From assembly GCA_964564435.1 (NCBI GenBank), contig CAZMAT010000003.1, forward strand, positions 62,001 through 126,000: a stretch of DNA of 64,000 bases, written 5' to 3'. Shown here piece after piece: positions 24,627-32,537 of the stretch (position 1 is the stretch's first letter; each line of letters opens with the position of its first letter). The position numbers and the translations under genes were made by a program. The stretch is from Fermentibacter sp964564435. GTDB taxonomy: Bacteria; Fermentibacterota; Fermentibacteria; Fermentibacterales; Fermentibacteraceae. Under the pieces are notes generated by a model. The model had not been told where the DNA came from and did no database searches. It saw only the letters and a program-made list of their open reading frames with translations.

Positions 24627-25051
24627 GACCCGTTACGCCGGAAGTCACCGTCGACGCCATCATCGAACTCCCGGGAGACCGGGTGGTCCTCGTCGAACGG
24701 AGGTTTTTCCCGGAGGGCTGGGCGCTTCCGGGTGGGTTCGTCGACCCGGGCGAGAGCCTTGCCGTGGCCGTACGCAGGGAGGCGCTGGAGGAGACCTCGC
24801 TCGATGTGGAGGTGCTCTCCCTCTTTCACGTCTATTCGCGCCCCTGGAGAGATCCCAGGGGGGACACGGTCACGGCCGTGTACCACTGCCGCGCTGATGG
24901 CGAGCCGCTCGGAGCCGACGACGCGAAGCAGGCCCGTGCGTTCGAGCCCGACGAGCTCCCGTACGGCTCGATGGCGTTCGACCATGCCGCTATCCTGAGG
25001 CAGTTCCTCGAGTGGAAGGCGACGGGAGCGAAACCGTCGGTAGAGGAATAG
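24623..25051 (+). CDS. NUDIX hydrolase
   Basis: Pyrophosphohydrolase for nucleoside diphosphate-linked substrates; ADP-ribose pyrophosphatase-like by overall look. 142 residues. The NUDIX box runs from about residue 47 to 69: GGFVDPGE, seven residues, then REALEETS. The usual Gly after EE-x is Ser here, but the metal-binding Glu residues are kept. Start ATG 24623 gives MRPVTPEVTVDAIIEL, the normal first strand. A longer frame from 24533 runs through the tandem repeat and is rejected. A terminator follows. Confidence 0.9.
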   Translation: MRPVTPEVTVDAIIELPGDRVVLVERRFFPEGWALPGGFVDPGESLAVAVRREALEETSLDVEVLSLFHVYSRPWRDPRGDTVTAVYHCRADGEPLGADDAKQARAFEPDELPYGSMAFDHAAILRQFLEWKATGAKPSVEE

Positions 25052-25062
25052 CTCGATGCGGA

Positions 25063-25089
25063 GAGGCCCGGGGCGGATGCCCGGGCCTC
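25063..25089. terminator. Hairpin terminator between convergent genes
   Basis: Perfect 10-bp arms GAGGCCCGGG (25063-25072) and CCCGGGCCTC (25080-25089), 7-nt loop, between the NUDIX gene and the minus-strand OmpA-family gene. Confidence 0.75.
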
Positions 25090-25135
25090 CCTGCGCTTCG
25101 CTGACGTAACGTTCTACTGATCCGGGTCCAGGTCG

Positions 25136-27034
25136 CTAGAGGACCCTGAACTCGATCCTCCTGTTCTGCGCCTTGCCCTCGGGGGTCGTGTTCGGCGCCA
25201 CAGGGCTGCCTTCTCCGTATCCGATCGTGCTGAGATAGGATGCCCCCACCCCGCGGCTGACAAGGTACGTCTTGACGGAAGCGGCCCTGCGTTCGCTGAG
25301 CGACTGGTTCAGGGATTCGCTGCCGTCGGAGTCGGTGTGGCCGCAGACCTGCACGCTGACGCCCTGGTTGGCGATGAGCAGCTCGGCTATCTCGTTCAGG
25401 ACGGGATAGGATTCGGCCTTCAGCGTGGCGCTTCCGGAATCGAAGTAGATATTGGCGAAAGTGAGCACCTGGCCGCTCTCGAGAGCCTTGCCGAGTGCGA
25501 AGGAGGCGGACACTGCGCCATTCTCGGGCACGATCACGGTCTGGGTCTCGGCTATGTACCCCGGCGCCTCGGCCTTGACCACCCGCGAACCGGATGGGGC
25601 CGTGAGGGTGAACGTGCCGTCGGGCCCTGCGGTCGCCGCAGCGCCCGAGGAAGTCTCGGTCACGGTCGCGGAGATGGCGGCCCTAGTGGCTTCGTCGGTC
25701 ACCACGCCCGTGACGGTGCCGGTCGACTGGGCAGCCTGGGCGGGTGAGAGGTCGAAGTCCGCCGATGCCGTGCCGTCGCGCTCGACCCGTACAGAGGCCT
25801 GTCCGCCCGTGAAGCCCGCGGCTTCGGCCACGACGGGGACGTCACCCGCGGGGACGACCGCCGTGTACGCTCCCGTGGCCGGATCGGACTGCACCGGGGA
25901 GGCCGTGACTCCCGGGAAGGACAGGGTGGCGGAGATCGGATCGCCGGTGGAGGCGTCGCGCACGGTGCCGGAGATTATTCCCGTACCGCCGTCGTCCTCG
26001 ATGAGCGCCAGATCGTATCCGAGGCAGAGCATCACTCCGAAGTCCCCCGGCAGGCCCTGCGGGATGGGCATCGCGTTGACCGTGTCCTGCGAGGCCTCGT
26101 CCCTGTCGTAGCTGGAGAAGCCCATCCTGCCCATCAGGTCCATCCAGGCGCCCGAGGAGCTCTCGGTGATCCTCATGCCGAGGTCGGCCCACATGGGCAT
26201 GGAGTACCCCGGATCGGACGAGCGCCCCGGGAACATCCTCCCGGAGACGCTCAGGAAGAAGACGGCCAGAGGCGTGGGAGCCTCGCCCCCGATGGAGAAG
26301 TCGATCGACATGTCGGACTGGGTGATCTCCTCGTCATCGACCGTGGTCTTCTGCGACCACATCATCACTCCCGCATTCGCATGGCCGGTGACGTACCTCG
26401 ACTCCGCGGTGAATGCTCCCGTCAGACCGTAGCAGATCCCGCCCGTGCCTATGTAGGGCCTTCTGACCTGCGTCATCAGGTCGTACTCGTTCCAGTAGCC
26501 GTCATAGTCGGCGCAGGTGTCGGGGAAGGCCTCCCCGAAAGGCACGCTTACGTGAACGATCCCGGCGGCGGTCATGTCCTCGCGGACGGGATACGAGTAC
26601 TTCCCCGAGACGACAGCCTCCGAGAACCCCCAGGCTATGTCGGAGAAACCGACATGGTCACCCCTGGGGAAGACCTGGTCGTACTCGAAGCCCGAGAGCT
26701 GGGAGTTGATGATGACTGCCGCCTCGATCCTGTCGGTGATGCCGTAGCCTATCTGGATGCTCGCATCCAGATAGTGCTCGGTGTCCTCGACTGCGAGGAG
26801 GGTGTCGACGCTCGGCACCAGGGGAGGGGAGAACTGGAGCGTGTCGCTCACTCCCGCGGACTGGTACAGGAGCCAGGTGGAAGCCGAACCCGTGCCCGCA
26901 GCGGTGGCGCGGGCATCGATTGTCGAAGGCAGACCCCGGAGTCCGAAGAGGCCGGGTACCGCCCATGCCGGTGCCGATGCTGCCAGGCAGAGGGCTGCCA
27001 GTGCAGTGAGCGCGCTGGATCTGGTTGACTTCAT
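25136..27034 (-). CDS. OmpA-family outer-membrane protein with regulatory-like Ig domains (A)
   Basis: 632 residues. Signal peptide about 1-25 (ends APAWA). Residues about 26-345 look like an outer-membrane barrel with alternating hydrophobic strands and many Tyr/Trp. Two carboxypeptidase-regulatory-like beta-sandwich domains follow (about 350-435 and 440-510; GTVRDASTGDPISATLSF, GVVTDEATRAAISATVTE). The C-terminal OmpA peptidoglycan-binding domain (about 515-632) has NIYFDSGSATLK, GHTDSDGSE, LSERRAASV and NRRIEF with the diaminopimelate-binding Asp and Arg. Paralogue of the next gene. Likely anchors the outer membrane to the wall. Confidence 0.9.
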   Translation of the reverse strand: MKSTRSSALTALAALCLAASAPAWAVPGLFGLRGLPSTIDARATAAGTGSASTWLLYQSAGVSDTLQFSPPLVPSVDTLLAVEDTEHYLDASIQIGYGITDRIEAAVIINSQLSGFEYDQVFPRGDHVGFSDIAWGFSEAVVSGKYSYPVREDMTAAGIVHVSVPFGEAFPDTCADYDGYWNEYDLMTQVRRPYIGTGGICYGLTGAFTAESRYVTGHANAGVMMWSQKTTVDDEEITQSDMSIDFSIGGEAPTPLAVFFLSVSGRMFPGRSSDPGYSMPMWADLGMRITESSSGAWMDLMGRMGFSSYDRDEASQDTVNAMPIPQGLPGDFGVMLCLGYDLALIEDDGGTGIISGTVRDASTGDPISATLSFPGVTASPVQSDPATGAYTAVVPAGDVPVVAEAAGFTGGQASVRVERDGTASADFDLSPAQAAQSTGTVTGVVTDEATRAAISATVTETSSGAAATAGPDGTFTLTAPSGSRVVKAEAPGYIAETQTVIVPENGAVSASFALGKALESGQVLTFANIYFDSGSATLKAESYPVLNEIAELLIANQGVSVQVCGHTDSDGSESLNQSLSERRAASVKTYLVSRGVGASYLSTIGYGEGSPVAPNTTPEGKAQNRRIEFRVL

Positions 27035-27050
27035 CTACCCGCCAAGAGCA

Positions 27051-27074
27051 GGGGCGGCCCGGGTGGGCCGCCCC
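27051..27074 (-). terminator. Hairpin between the two OmpA-family genes
   Basis: Perfect 10-bp arms GGGGCGGCCC (27051-27060) and GGGCCGCCCC (27065-27074), loop GGGT. It lies between the stop of the upstream gene (27092) and the start of the downstream one (27034), so it may attenuate read-through or stabilise the upstream mRNA. Confidence 0.75.
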
Positions 27075-27091
27075 GCTGGAACGTGACGTTC

Positions 27092-29095
27092 TCAGTTCAC
27101 GGAGAGGACCGTGAACTCGATTCTCCTGTTCTGGGCCTTGTTGGCAGCGGAGGTGTTCGGGACGACCGGCGAGGACTCGCCGTAGCCGATCGTGGAGAGC
27201 CTCCTGGCCGCCACTCCGTGGTTGACCAGGTAGGTGAACACGGCCTCCGCCCTCTGCTCGCTGAGGGTCTGGTTGTAGGCCTCGCTGCCGTCGGAGTCTG
27301 TGTGCCCGGCGATGCGGACGCTGGCCTCGGAGTTCTCGAGCAGGGTCTCCACCACTCCGTCGAGGACCGCGTAGGACTCGGGCTTCAGGGTCGCGCTGCC
27401 GGAGTCGAAGTAGATGTTGTTGAAGCTGAGGACCTGGCCCTCGACCAGGGCCGGCCTGAGCTCGAGGTTCACCACGACGGTCTGGTCGGCGGGGACCACC
27501 ACCGGCTGGGACCTGGGCAGGAAGTCGGCCGCCTCGCCCTTGAGGGTCCAGGTGCCGGCCGGGACTTCCATCTGGTACACGCCGTCGGGACCGGAGGTGA
27601 CGGAGATCGGCGCCGGGCCGTCGGTGATGGACACCGTGCCCACGAGCGGGGATCCGTCCTCGCTGGAGGTGAGGGTGCCGGTGACTATGCCGCCGGCGGG
27701 CGTCGGGATGAGGGTGAAGTCCTTCACCACGGACTGGCCGGCTTCGATGATGACCGTTGCGGAACCGGGCATGTAGCCGGGCGAGGTGACCGACATCGCC
27801 GTGCTGCCGCCCGGGACCATGACGGTGTAGAAGCCGGTGGCCGGATCGGTCGCCACCATCGCGACCGTGGAGCCGGGGAAGGTGATCTCGGCGGGAAGGG
27901 CCGTGCCGTCGACCGAGCTGGTGACCATGCCGGAGATCCTGCCCTCGGTGGGAGGCGTGGACTCGCGGATGAGGTCGCTGGAGAAGGCCAGGTCGAAGCC
28001 GATGCCCCAGTCGTTGGCCGAACCGAACGGCAGGGGAGTGAGCTCCTCGCGCTGCTCGTCGGTCACGGGGCCGCTCTGGTAGAGGTCATGGCCGAGGTCG
28101 CTGAGGTTGCGGTCGAAGTCGGTCATGCCCAGGTCGAACGTGACGTCGAGGAACGCTCCGCTCGACGTTATGAAGCGGATGCCGGGAGTCAGGTAGGCCG
28201 TGCTGTTCTGGCCCTCCCTGTCGAGGCACTCCTGCAGCGAGTATTCGACGAACAGGACAGCGAACTTCGTCGGGAACTCTATGCCCGCGCCGGCCTGGAG
28301 GACGTTGTCCTCGACGTTCAGATGCACGGACGTGGAGTCCGAGAAGGTGTAGCCGGTGGAGTCCATGTCGACCCTGAAGTCGACCATGTCGAAGGACTGC
28401 TTGTAGTGTGCCCAGCCGGCGTTCATGTGGAGCCTGATGGGGCTGCTGGCCCAGATCTCTGCCATGTCGAAGGAAACCAGGCCGCCCACGCCGAACGACG
28501 TGTGGCCCGTGGAGAGCGTGGGCCTGCGGGTGTCGTACATCGGCATGTCATCGAACCACAGCCCGCAGTAGTCCTCGGACATCGTCGTCTTGTTGGTCGA
28601 GGGGGCGAAGTTCCACCAGTTCTGCAGGCCGAGCCACATCACGTTGTTCGAGGGAGTCGGGGTGAAGCCCAGCTTGAGCCCGACCATCGCGTCGCCCAGG
28701 CCGTCCGCTCCGTCCCAGCGGCCCGTGAGGAACCCGCGGGGCTGGGTCATGTCCCTCTCGTACTGGTTTACGACGTAGGAAAGCCTGGCTCCGAGTTCCA
28801 TGAAGTCGGTCAGGCCGTATCCGACCACGAAGTATCCGTCGCCGTAGTGCTCGGTGTCGGAAATGTCGAGAGTGTCATGATAGACCGGGCCGAAGGAGTG
28901 GAACGGCATGCCGTCGATCTCGTTCGTGCTGGCCCAGTAGCGGCCCATCAGCCCGAACATGATCTCGCCCTCTCCGACGGGGCGTGCGTCGACGATCCTG
29001 TTTATGCCGCGGAAGCCCATCAAGGATGGCATTGCAACCGCCACCTGGGCTGACACCAGCAGGATCACCGCTGCCAGTACCATTGCTCGTTTCAA
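27092..29095 (-). CDS. OmpA-family outer-membrane protein with regulatory-like Ig domains (B)
   Basis: 667 residues with the same architecture as its neighbour: signal peptide about 1-22, barrel-like region about 23-380, two carboxypeptidase-regulatory-like domains (about 385-465 and 470-550), and an OmpA domain (about 555-667: NIYFDSGSATLK, GHTDSDGSE, LSEQRAEAV, NRRIEF). The barrels of the pair are diverged while the OmpA domains are close, so they are old paralogues with different surfaces. TTG start at 29095 with GGAGGG five bases upstream; the ATG four codons later is the alternative. Confidence 0.9.
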   Translation of the reverse strand: MKRAMVLAAVILLVSAQVAVAMPSLMGFRGINRIVDARPVGEGEIMFGLMGRYWASTNEIDGMPFHSFGPVYHDTLDISDTEHYGDGYFVVGYGLTDFMELGARLSYVVNQYERDMTQPRGFLTGRWDGADGLGDAMVGLKLGFTPTPSNNVMWLGLQNWWNFAPSTNKTTMSEDYCGLWFDDMPMYDTRRPTLSTGHTSFGVGGLVSFDMAEIWASSPIRLHMNAGWAHYKQSFDMVDFRVDMDSTGYTFSDSTSVHLNVEDNVLQAGAGIEFPTKFAVLFVEYSLQECLDREGQNSTAYLTPGIRFITSSGAFLDVTFDLGMTDFDRNLSDLGHDLYQSGPVTDEQREELTPLPFGSANDWGIGFDLAFSSDLIRESTPPTEGRISGMVTSSVDGTALPAEITFPGSTVAMVATDPATGFYTVMVPGGSTAMSVTSPGYMPGSATVIIEAGQSVVKDFTLIPTPAGGIVTGTLTSSEDGSPLVGTVSITDGPAPISVTSGPDGVYQMEVPAGTWTLKGEAADFLPRSQPVVVPADQTVVVNLELRPALVEGQVLSFNNIYFDSGSATLKPESYAVLDGVVETLLENSEASVRIAGHTDSDGSEAYNQTLSEQRAEAVFTYLVNHGVAARRLSTIGYGESSPVVPNTSAANKAQNRRIEFTVLSVN

Positions 29096-29129
29096 TTGAC
29101 CCTCCTTTTCCGGGTTGGACGCACTTGCG

Positions 29130-29162
29130 TATATAAAGAACTGAAAGGGACGCCGTTGTCAA
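29130..29162 (-). promoter_or_regulatory. Possible promoter for OmpA-family protein B
   Basis: Minus strand: perfect TTGACA (29157-29162) and TATATA (29130-29135), but the 21-bp spacing is longer than ideal. AT-rich compared with surroundings. Confidence 0.35.
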
Positions 29163-29190
29163 TATGACTAAGGTATTGGAAGGATACCAA

Positions 29191-29463
29191 TTGGCTGTCA
29201 TCAGGATAGTCGTGAGGGGCCTTGTCCAGGGGGTGGGGTTCCGCTGGTGGGTCATGCGGACCGCCAGGGATCTGGGAGTGGACGGCTGGGTGGCCAACAA
29301 TCCCGACGGCTCCGTGGAAATCGCCGCCTCCGGCTCCGATCGCTCGGTCGCCCGGCTGGTGGATCTCTGCCGCACTGGACCTGCCGGTGCGGTGGTCGAT
29401 TCGGTGGATTCTCATGCCCATCCGGGAGCGGTGGGGTCGGGATTCAGGATCTCAGGGAGATAG
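29191..29463 (+). CDS. acyP: Acylphosphatase
   Basis: Hydrolyses acyl phosphates. The family signature is complete: VVRGLVQGVGFRWWV carries the phosphate-binding loop and catalytic Arg, and GWVANNPDGSVEI carries the catalytic Asn. Start chosen at TTG 29191, with GGAAGGAT seven bases upstream, giving the normal 8-residue lead before the signature (90 residues). The upstream ATG at 29164 would add nine residues and has no SD. Cytosolic. Confidence 0.92.
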   Translation: MAVIRIVVRGLVQGVGFRWWVMRTARDLGVDGWVANNPDGSVEIAASGSDRSVARLVDLCRTGPAGAVVDSVDSHAHPGAVGSGFRISGR

Positions 29464-29466
29464 AGG

Positions 29467-29491
29467 CCCGCCGTCCCCCGGGGATGGCGGG
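29467..29491 (+). terminator. Hairpin after acylphosphatase
   Basis: Outer arms CCCGCC (29467-29472) and GGCGGG (29486-29491) around an inner CCCC/GGGG pair. No U-tract; weak terminator or mRNA-stability element. Confidence 0.5.
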
Positions 29492-29527
29492 GCTGGAAAC
29501 GGTTCCGACAACGCATTGGAGGTTCCC

Positions 29528-30481
29528 ATGGATCTTCGCAGCTTCCCGCTGCTCGGAGCCGCGCCCCGTGCAGCGCTGCTCGCGGCCCTCGCCTGCGCTC
29601 TCACGGCCGGCCGGGCCTCGGGCTGGGACATCCTGTACTACCAGAACCTGTCGGCCGTGCTGCCCTCGATGGCCAGCGACGGAGACGTGGCGATCGGGTT
29701 CTTCAGTGCGGGCAGCCGATGGGTCACCGATTCCACCGGTGGTTCCGTGCAGGAGGATCTCGGGACTTCCCTCTCCGTGCTCAAAGTGGCGGCATCCGGC
29801 AGGTACGGCCTCACGAACAGCCACACCGTGAGCATCCTCATCCCGGCCTACATCCAGGTCTCCGGCGCCGCCGACACGTCGGGCGCCGGCATCACGGATC
29901 CCTGGATCACGCTCGACGGCTGGATCGAGAGGGATCCCATGGTCATAGGCCGCCTGGGCATCAGGATCCCCCTGAAGGGCTACCTCGAGTCGGGCGACTA
30001 TTCCGAGAGCGACCCGCATCTGGCGTTCGACGGAGCCGTTACCGTTGAGACCCCGGTTTCCGGGCCCGGGGTGCTCTTCAGGGGCACCGGCGGCCTGCGG
30101 TACAGCCTCTCCGCATGGAGCGCCGATCCCACCTTCCCGCGCGACTCGTGCGACACGCGCCCGCCGATCGAGTTCAGGACCACCGATTTCCTCGTCTTCG
30201 CAGCGAATCCCGAACTGGACGTCCGGATCGGCGGCGAGTTCTCCACCAGGGGCGACGTGGAGGCCGACTTCGGCGAAGGCTGGGAGAAGCTCGAAGACAC
30301 CTCCACCAGCGCCCTCGACCTCAGGGCGGGCTTCGATCTCGGAGGTGCATCCACCTCCTTCACCGGTGACATCTACTACCGGCTGTCGGGCAGGAATGCC
30401 TACAAGGAGTGGGGGATAGCGGTCACGGGGCTCGGACTCGACTTCACCGACCTCTTCGGCACGGGAGGCTCGGGCCGTTGA
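29528..30481 (+). CDS. Predicted outer-membrane beta-barrel protein
   Basis: 317 residues with a signal peptide (about 1-31, ending RASG before WDILYY). The mature part has alternating amphipathic strands, many Tyr/Trp/Gly and paired hairpins such as HTVSILIPAYIQVSG and PMVIGRLGIRIPL, and the last strand is aromatic-rich, as for a transporter-type barrel. No named family recognised. GGAGG precedes the ATG. Its stop overlaps the next gene by TTGA. Confidence 0.7.
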   Translation: MDLRSFPLLGAAPRAALLAALACALTAGRASGWDILYYQNLSAVLPSMASDGDVAIGFFSAGSRWVTDSTGGSVQEDLGTSLSVLKVAASGRYGLTNSHTVSILIPAYIQVSGAADTSGAGITDPWITLDGWIERDPMVIGRLGIRIPLKGYLESGDYSESDPHLAFDGAVTVETPVSGPGVLFRGTGGLRYSLSAWSADPTFPRDSCDTRPPIEFRTTDFLVFAANPELDVRIGGEFSTRGDVEADFGEGWEKLEDTSTSALDLRAGFDLGGASTSFTGDIYYRLSGRNAYKEWGIAVTGLGLDFTDLFGTGGSGR

Positions 30482-31257
30482 GGCGCCTGCTCGAGGCCGC
30501 AGCCCCGGCCGCCCTCGCGGCCGTCCTGGTCCTCACCGCGCTCCCCGGCAGCCCCGGCAGCGGGATACGCGACACCGCGTCCAGGTACCTCTCCTCGCTG
30601 GGGCGGGGGGAACCGGCGGACGCACGCTCCATGCTGGCCGACAGCCTCGCCGATCTCGTACCCGAGGCCGCCCTCGGCCGGATGGAACCCTTCGAGGGCG
30701 GCGCGGGAGGAGGCAGCATCGGCAGGCTCGGCCCGAGGGGCTGGCCTCTCGAGATACCCTCCGGAGAGGGCGGCGGCAGGATCCTCTGGTTCAGGAACCA
30801 AGACGGCGAGTGGCGCATCACCGGCGACACCAGGATCGACGCGCTGATGGGCTCCGCGTCGGTGGTCTGCATGGATTACGCCCTTTCGACCGTGGTGCCC
30901 GCGGCGGCGGCGGGGGCCGATGTCTCCGGCATGGCATGCCCGTTCTCCGGAGCCGGCTACACAGTCGCGGACGGCAGGCTGGTCTGCCCGGCGGGGCATC
31001 TCGGCGCGGGTATCGTCCTCGAAGGCGACGAATGCGGCGCCAGGAGGGCCGATGTGGCCGCAATGGTGGGCGACTGGGTGGCCCGGGGGAACCCGTTCCC
31101 CGGCGACCTTCGGGAGATATGGGAGTCGAGCGGGGGGGAGATCGGACTCCCCGGCGGCTACAGGTGCCCGGTGGACGGGTATTCCTTCTATTCGCTGCAG
31201 GATTCGGGAATCTGGTGTCCATACCACGAAGAGCTCACAACCGTGGAGGTTCCCTGA
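30478..31257 (+). CDS. Membrane-anchored Cys-rich protein of unknown function
   Basis: 259 residues from the TTG at 30478 (GGGAGG nine bases upstream, TTGA overlap). One hydrophobic N-terminal segment (about 5-22) acts as a signal or anchor. Two short Cys-bounded modules resemble split zinc ribbons or disulfide loops: CPFSGAGYTVADGRLVCP (about 158-175) and CPVDGYSFYSLQDSGIWCP (about 230-248). No family recognised. It shares one base with RNase D downstream. Confidence 0.65.
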   Translation: MRRLLEAAAPAALAAVLVLTALPGSPGSGIRDTASRYLSSLGRGEPADARSMLADSLADLVPEAALGRMEPFEGGAGGGSIGRLGPRGWPLEIPSGEGGGRILWFRNQDGEWRITGDTRIDALMGSASVVCMDYALSTVVPAAAAGADVSGMACPFSGAGYTVADGRLVCPAGHLGAGIVLEGDECGARRADVAAMVGDWVARGNPFPGDLREIWESSGGEIGLPGGYRCPVDGYSFYSLQDSGIWCPYHEELTTVEVP

Positions 31258-32537
31258 TGCCGTTCAGGAGGAAGCGTCCGGAACCGGCGGAACCCGCGGC
31301 GAACGAGGCCCCCTCCGAACGGCTCATCGCCGACCGAGGGGCGTTCCTCTCCTTCTGCGACAGACTCGGCGAATCGAGCACCATCGCCGTGGACACCGAG
31401 TTCCACAGCGAGCGAAGGTTCTGGCCGGAGCTCTTCCTCGTCCAGATAGCCGACAAGGACGGTCCCTGGGCGGTCGACCCGCTCGCCGTAGGCGACCTGG
31501 CCCCGCTCGAACCTGTCTTCGCCGATCCTTCGATAACGAAGGTGATGCATTCCGCCAGGAACGACATCGCCATCCTGAGGCGGACCCTCCCGAGGGGTCG
31601 GCTCGCCAACGTGTTCGACACGCAGGTCGCGGCCGCCTTCCTCGGCTACGGCGAACAGTGCAGCCTGCACAACCTCCTGCAGGACGTCTGCGGGATCAAG
31701 TCGCGGAAGGCATTCTGCCTGAGCGACTGGTCCCGGAGGCCCCTCGCGGAGGAGCAGCTCGACTACGCCCTTGATGACGTCAGGTTCCTCCTGGAACTGC
31801 ATGCCAGGCTCGACTCCGAGCTGGCGCGGAAGAAGAGGACGGACTGGTACAGGCTCGAAGCCGAGGAGCTCGTGCGGCCCGAGACCTACGAGGTGTCGCT
31901 TCCCGACATCTTCAGGAGGGCCAGGTCGTCTGGGAAGATCAAGCGGTCGAACCTGCCGGTGCTGTGGCGCCTGGTGGGATGGCGCGAGATGCGCGCCCGC
32001 GACCTCGACAGGCCCAGGCAGCACATAGCGTCGGACTCTCTGCTCGCGAGGCTCGCCGTAATGTCACCGGGCTCCATGGACTCTCTGGACAGGCTCCGGG
32101 GCCTGCCCTCCGGCTTCGCCGGGAAATGGGGGGCCGAGATACTCGAAGTCGTAGGGAAGACGGTATCCGATCCGCCGACGGACGTGCCGGAGATCAGGGT
32201 CCAGAGGCCCGACGGCACCGCGTCCGCAAGGGCCGACATCCTCAGGATCTATGTCAAGCAGAAGGCGAGCCAGCTCCGCATCGCTCCCTCGCTGCTCATG
32301 CCGAGGGACCTCCTGGACAGGCTGTCCTCGTCGAAGCCCGGGGAGGATGCAGCCGATCCGGGGGACGACGGGCTGGGAGGCTGGAGGATGGAAGTCCTGG
32401 GCAGCGAGGTGTTCGACCTCCTGTCGGGGAGGCTGGCCCTGGCGCTCAACCCGGCCAGGGCGGGCGGTCTGCGATTCGTAAGGACTCAGGTGCCGCGGGA
32501 GCGGACCATATCCGCCCCGCGCCGGGAGGGAGACTGA
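31257..32537 (+). CDS. rnd: Ribonuclease D-like 3'-5' exonuclease
   Basis: DEDD-family exonuclease for tRNA/RNA 3' ends. 426 residues. Exo I: AVDTEFHSE (about 43-51, catalytic Asp/Glu). Exo II: HSARNDIAIL (about 99-108, Asp). Exo III: YALDDVRFLLEL (about 169-180, Tyr and Asp, the DEDDy type). Downstream helices include HRDC-like segments (about 205-300 and 310-390). ATG at 31257 shares a base with the previous stop. The same start-stop geometry joins it to the lipoprotein downstream. Confidence 0.92.
   Translation: MPFRRKRPEPAEPAANEAPSERLIADRGAFLSFCDRLGESSTIAVDTEFHSERRFWPELFLVQIADKDGPWAVDPLAVGDLAPLEPVFADPSITKVMHSARNDIAILRRTLPRGRLANVFDTQVAAAFLGYGEQCSLHNLLQDVCGIKSRKAFCLSDWSRRPLAEEQLDYALDDVRFLLELHARLDSELARKKRTDWYRLEAEELVRPETYEVSLPDIFRRARSSGKIKRSNLPVLWRLVGWREMRARDLDRPRQHIASDSLLARLAVMSPGSMDSLDRLRGLPSGFAGKWGAEILEVVGKTVSDPPTDVPEIRVQRPDGTASARADILRIYVKQKASQLRIAPSLLMPRDLLDRLSSSKPGEDAADPGDDGLGGWRMEVLGSEVFDLLSGRLALALNPARAGGLRFVRTQVPRERTISAPRREGD

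Larger units (their letters stand above)
24457..24645 (+). repeat. 83-bp tandem repeat leading into the NUDIX gene
   Basis: Two complete identical 83-bp units (24457-24539 and 24540-24622), then a partial third unit of about 23 bp (from 24623) that contains the start codon and first codons of the NUDIX gene. Each unit begins ATGAGACCCGTTACGCCGGA. Confidence 0.93.
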
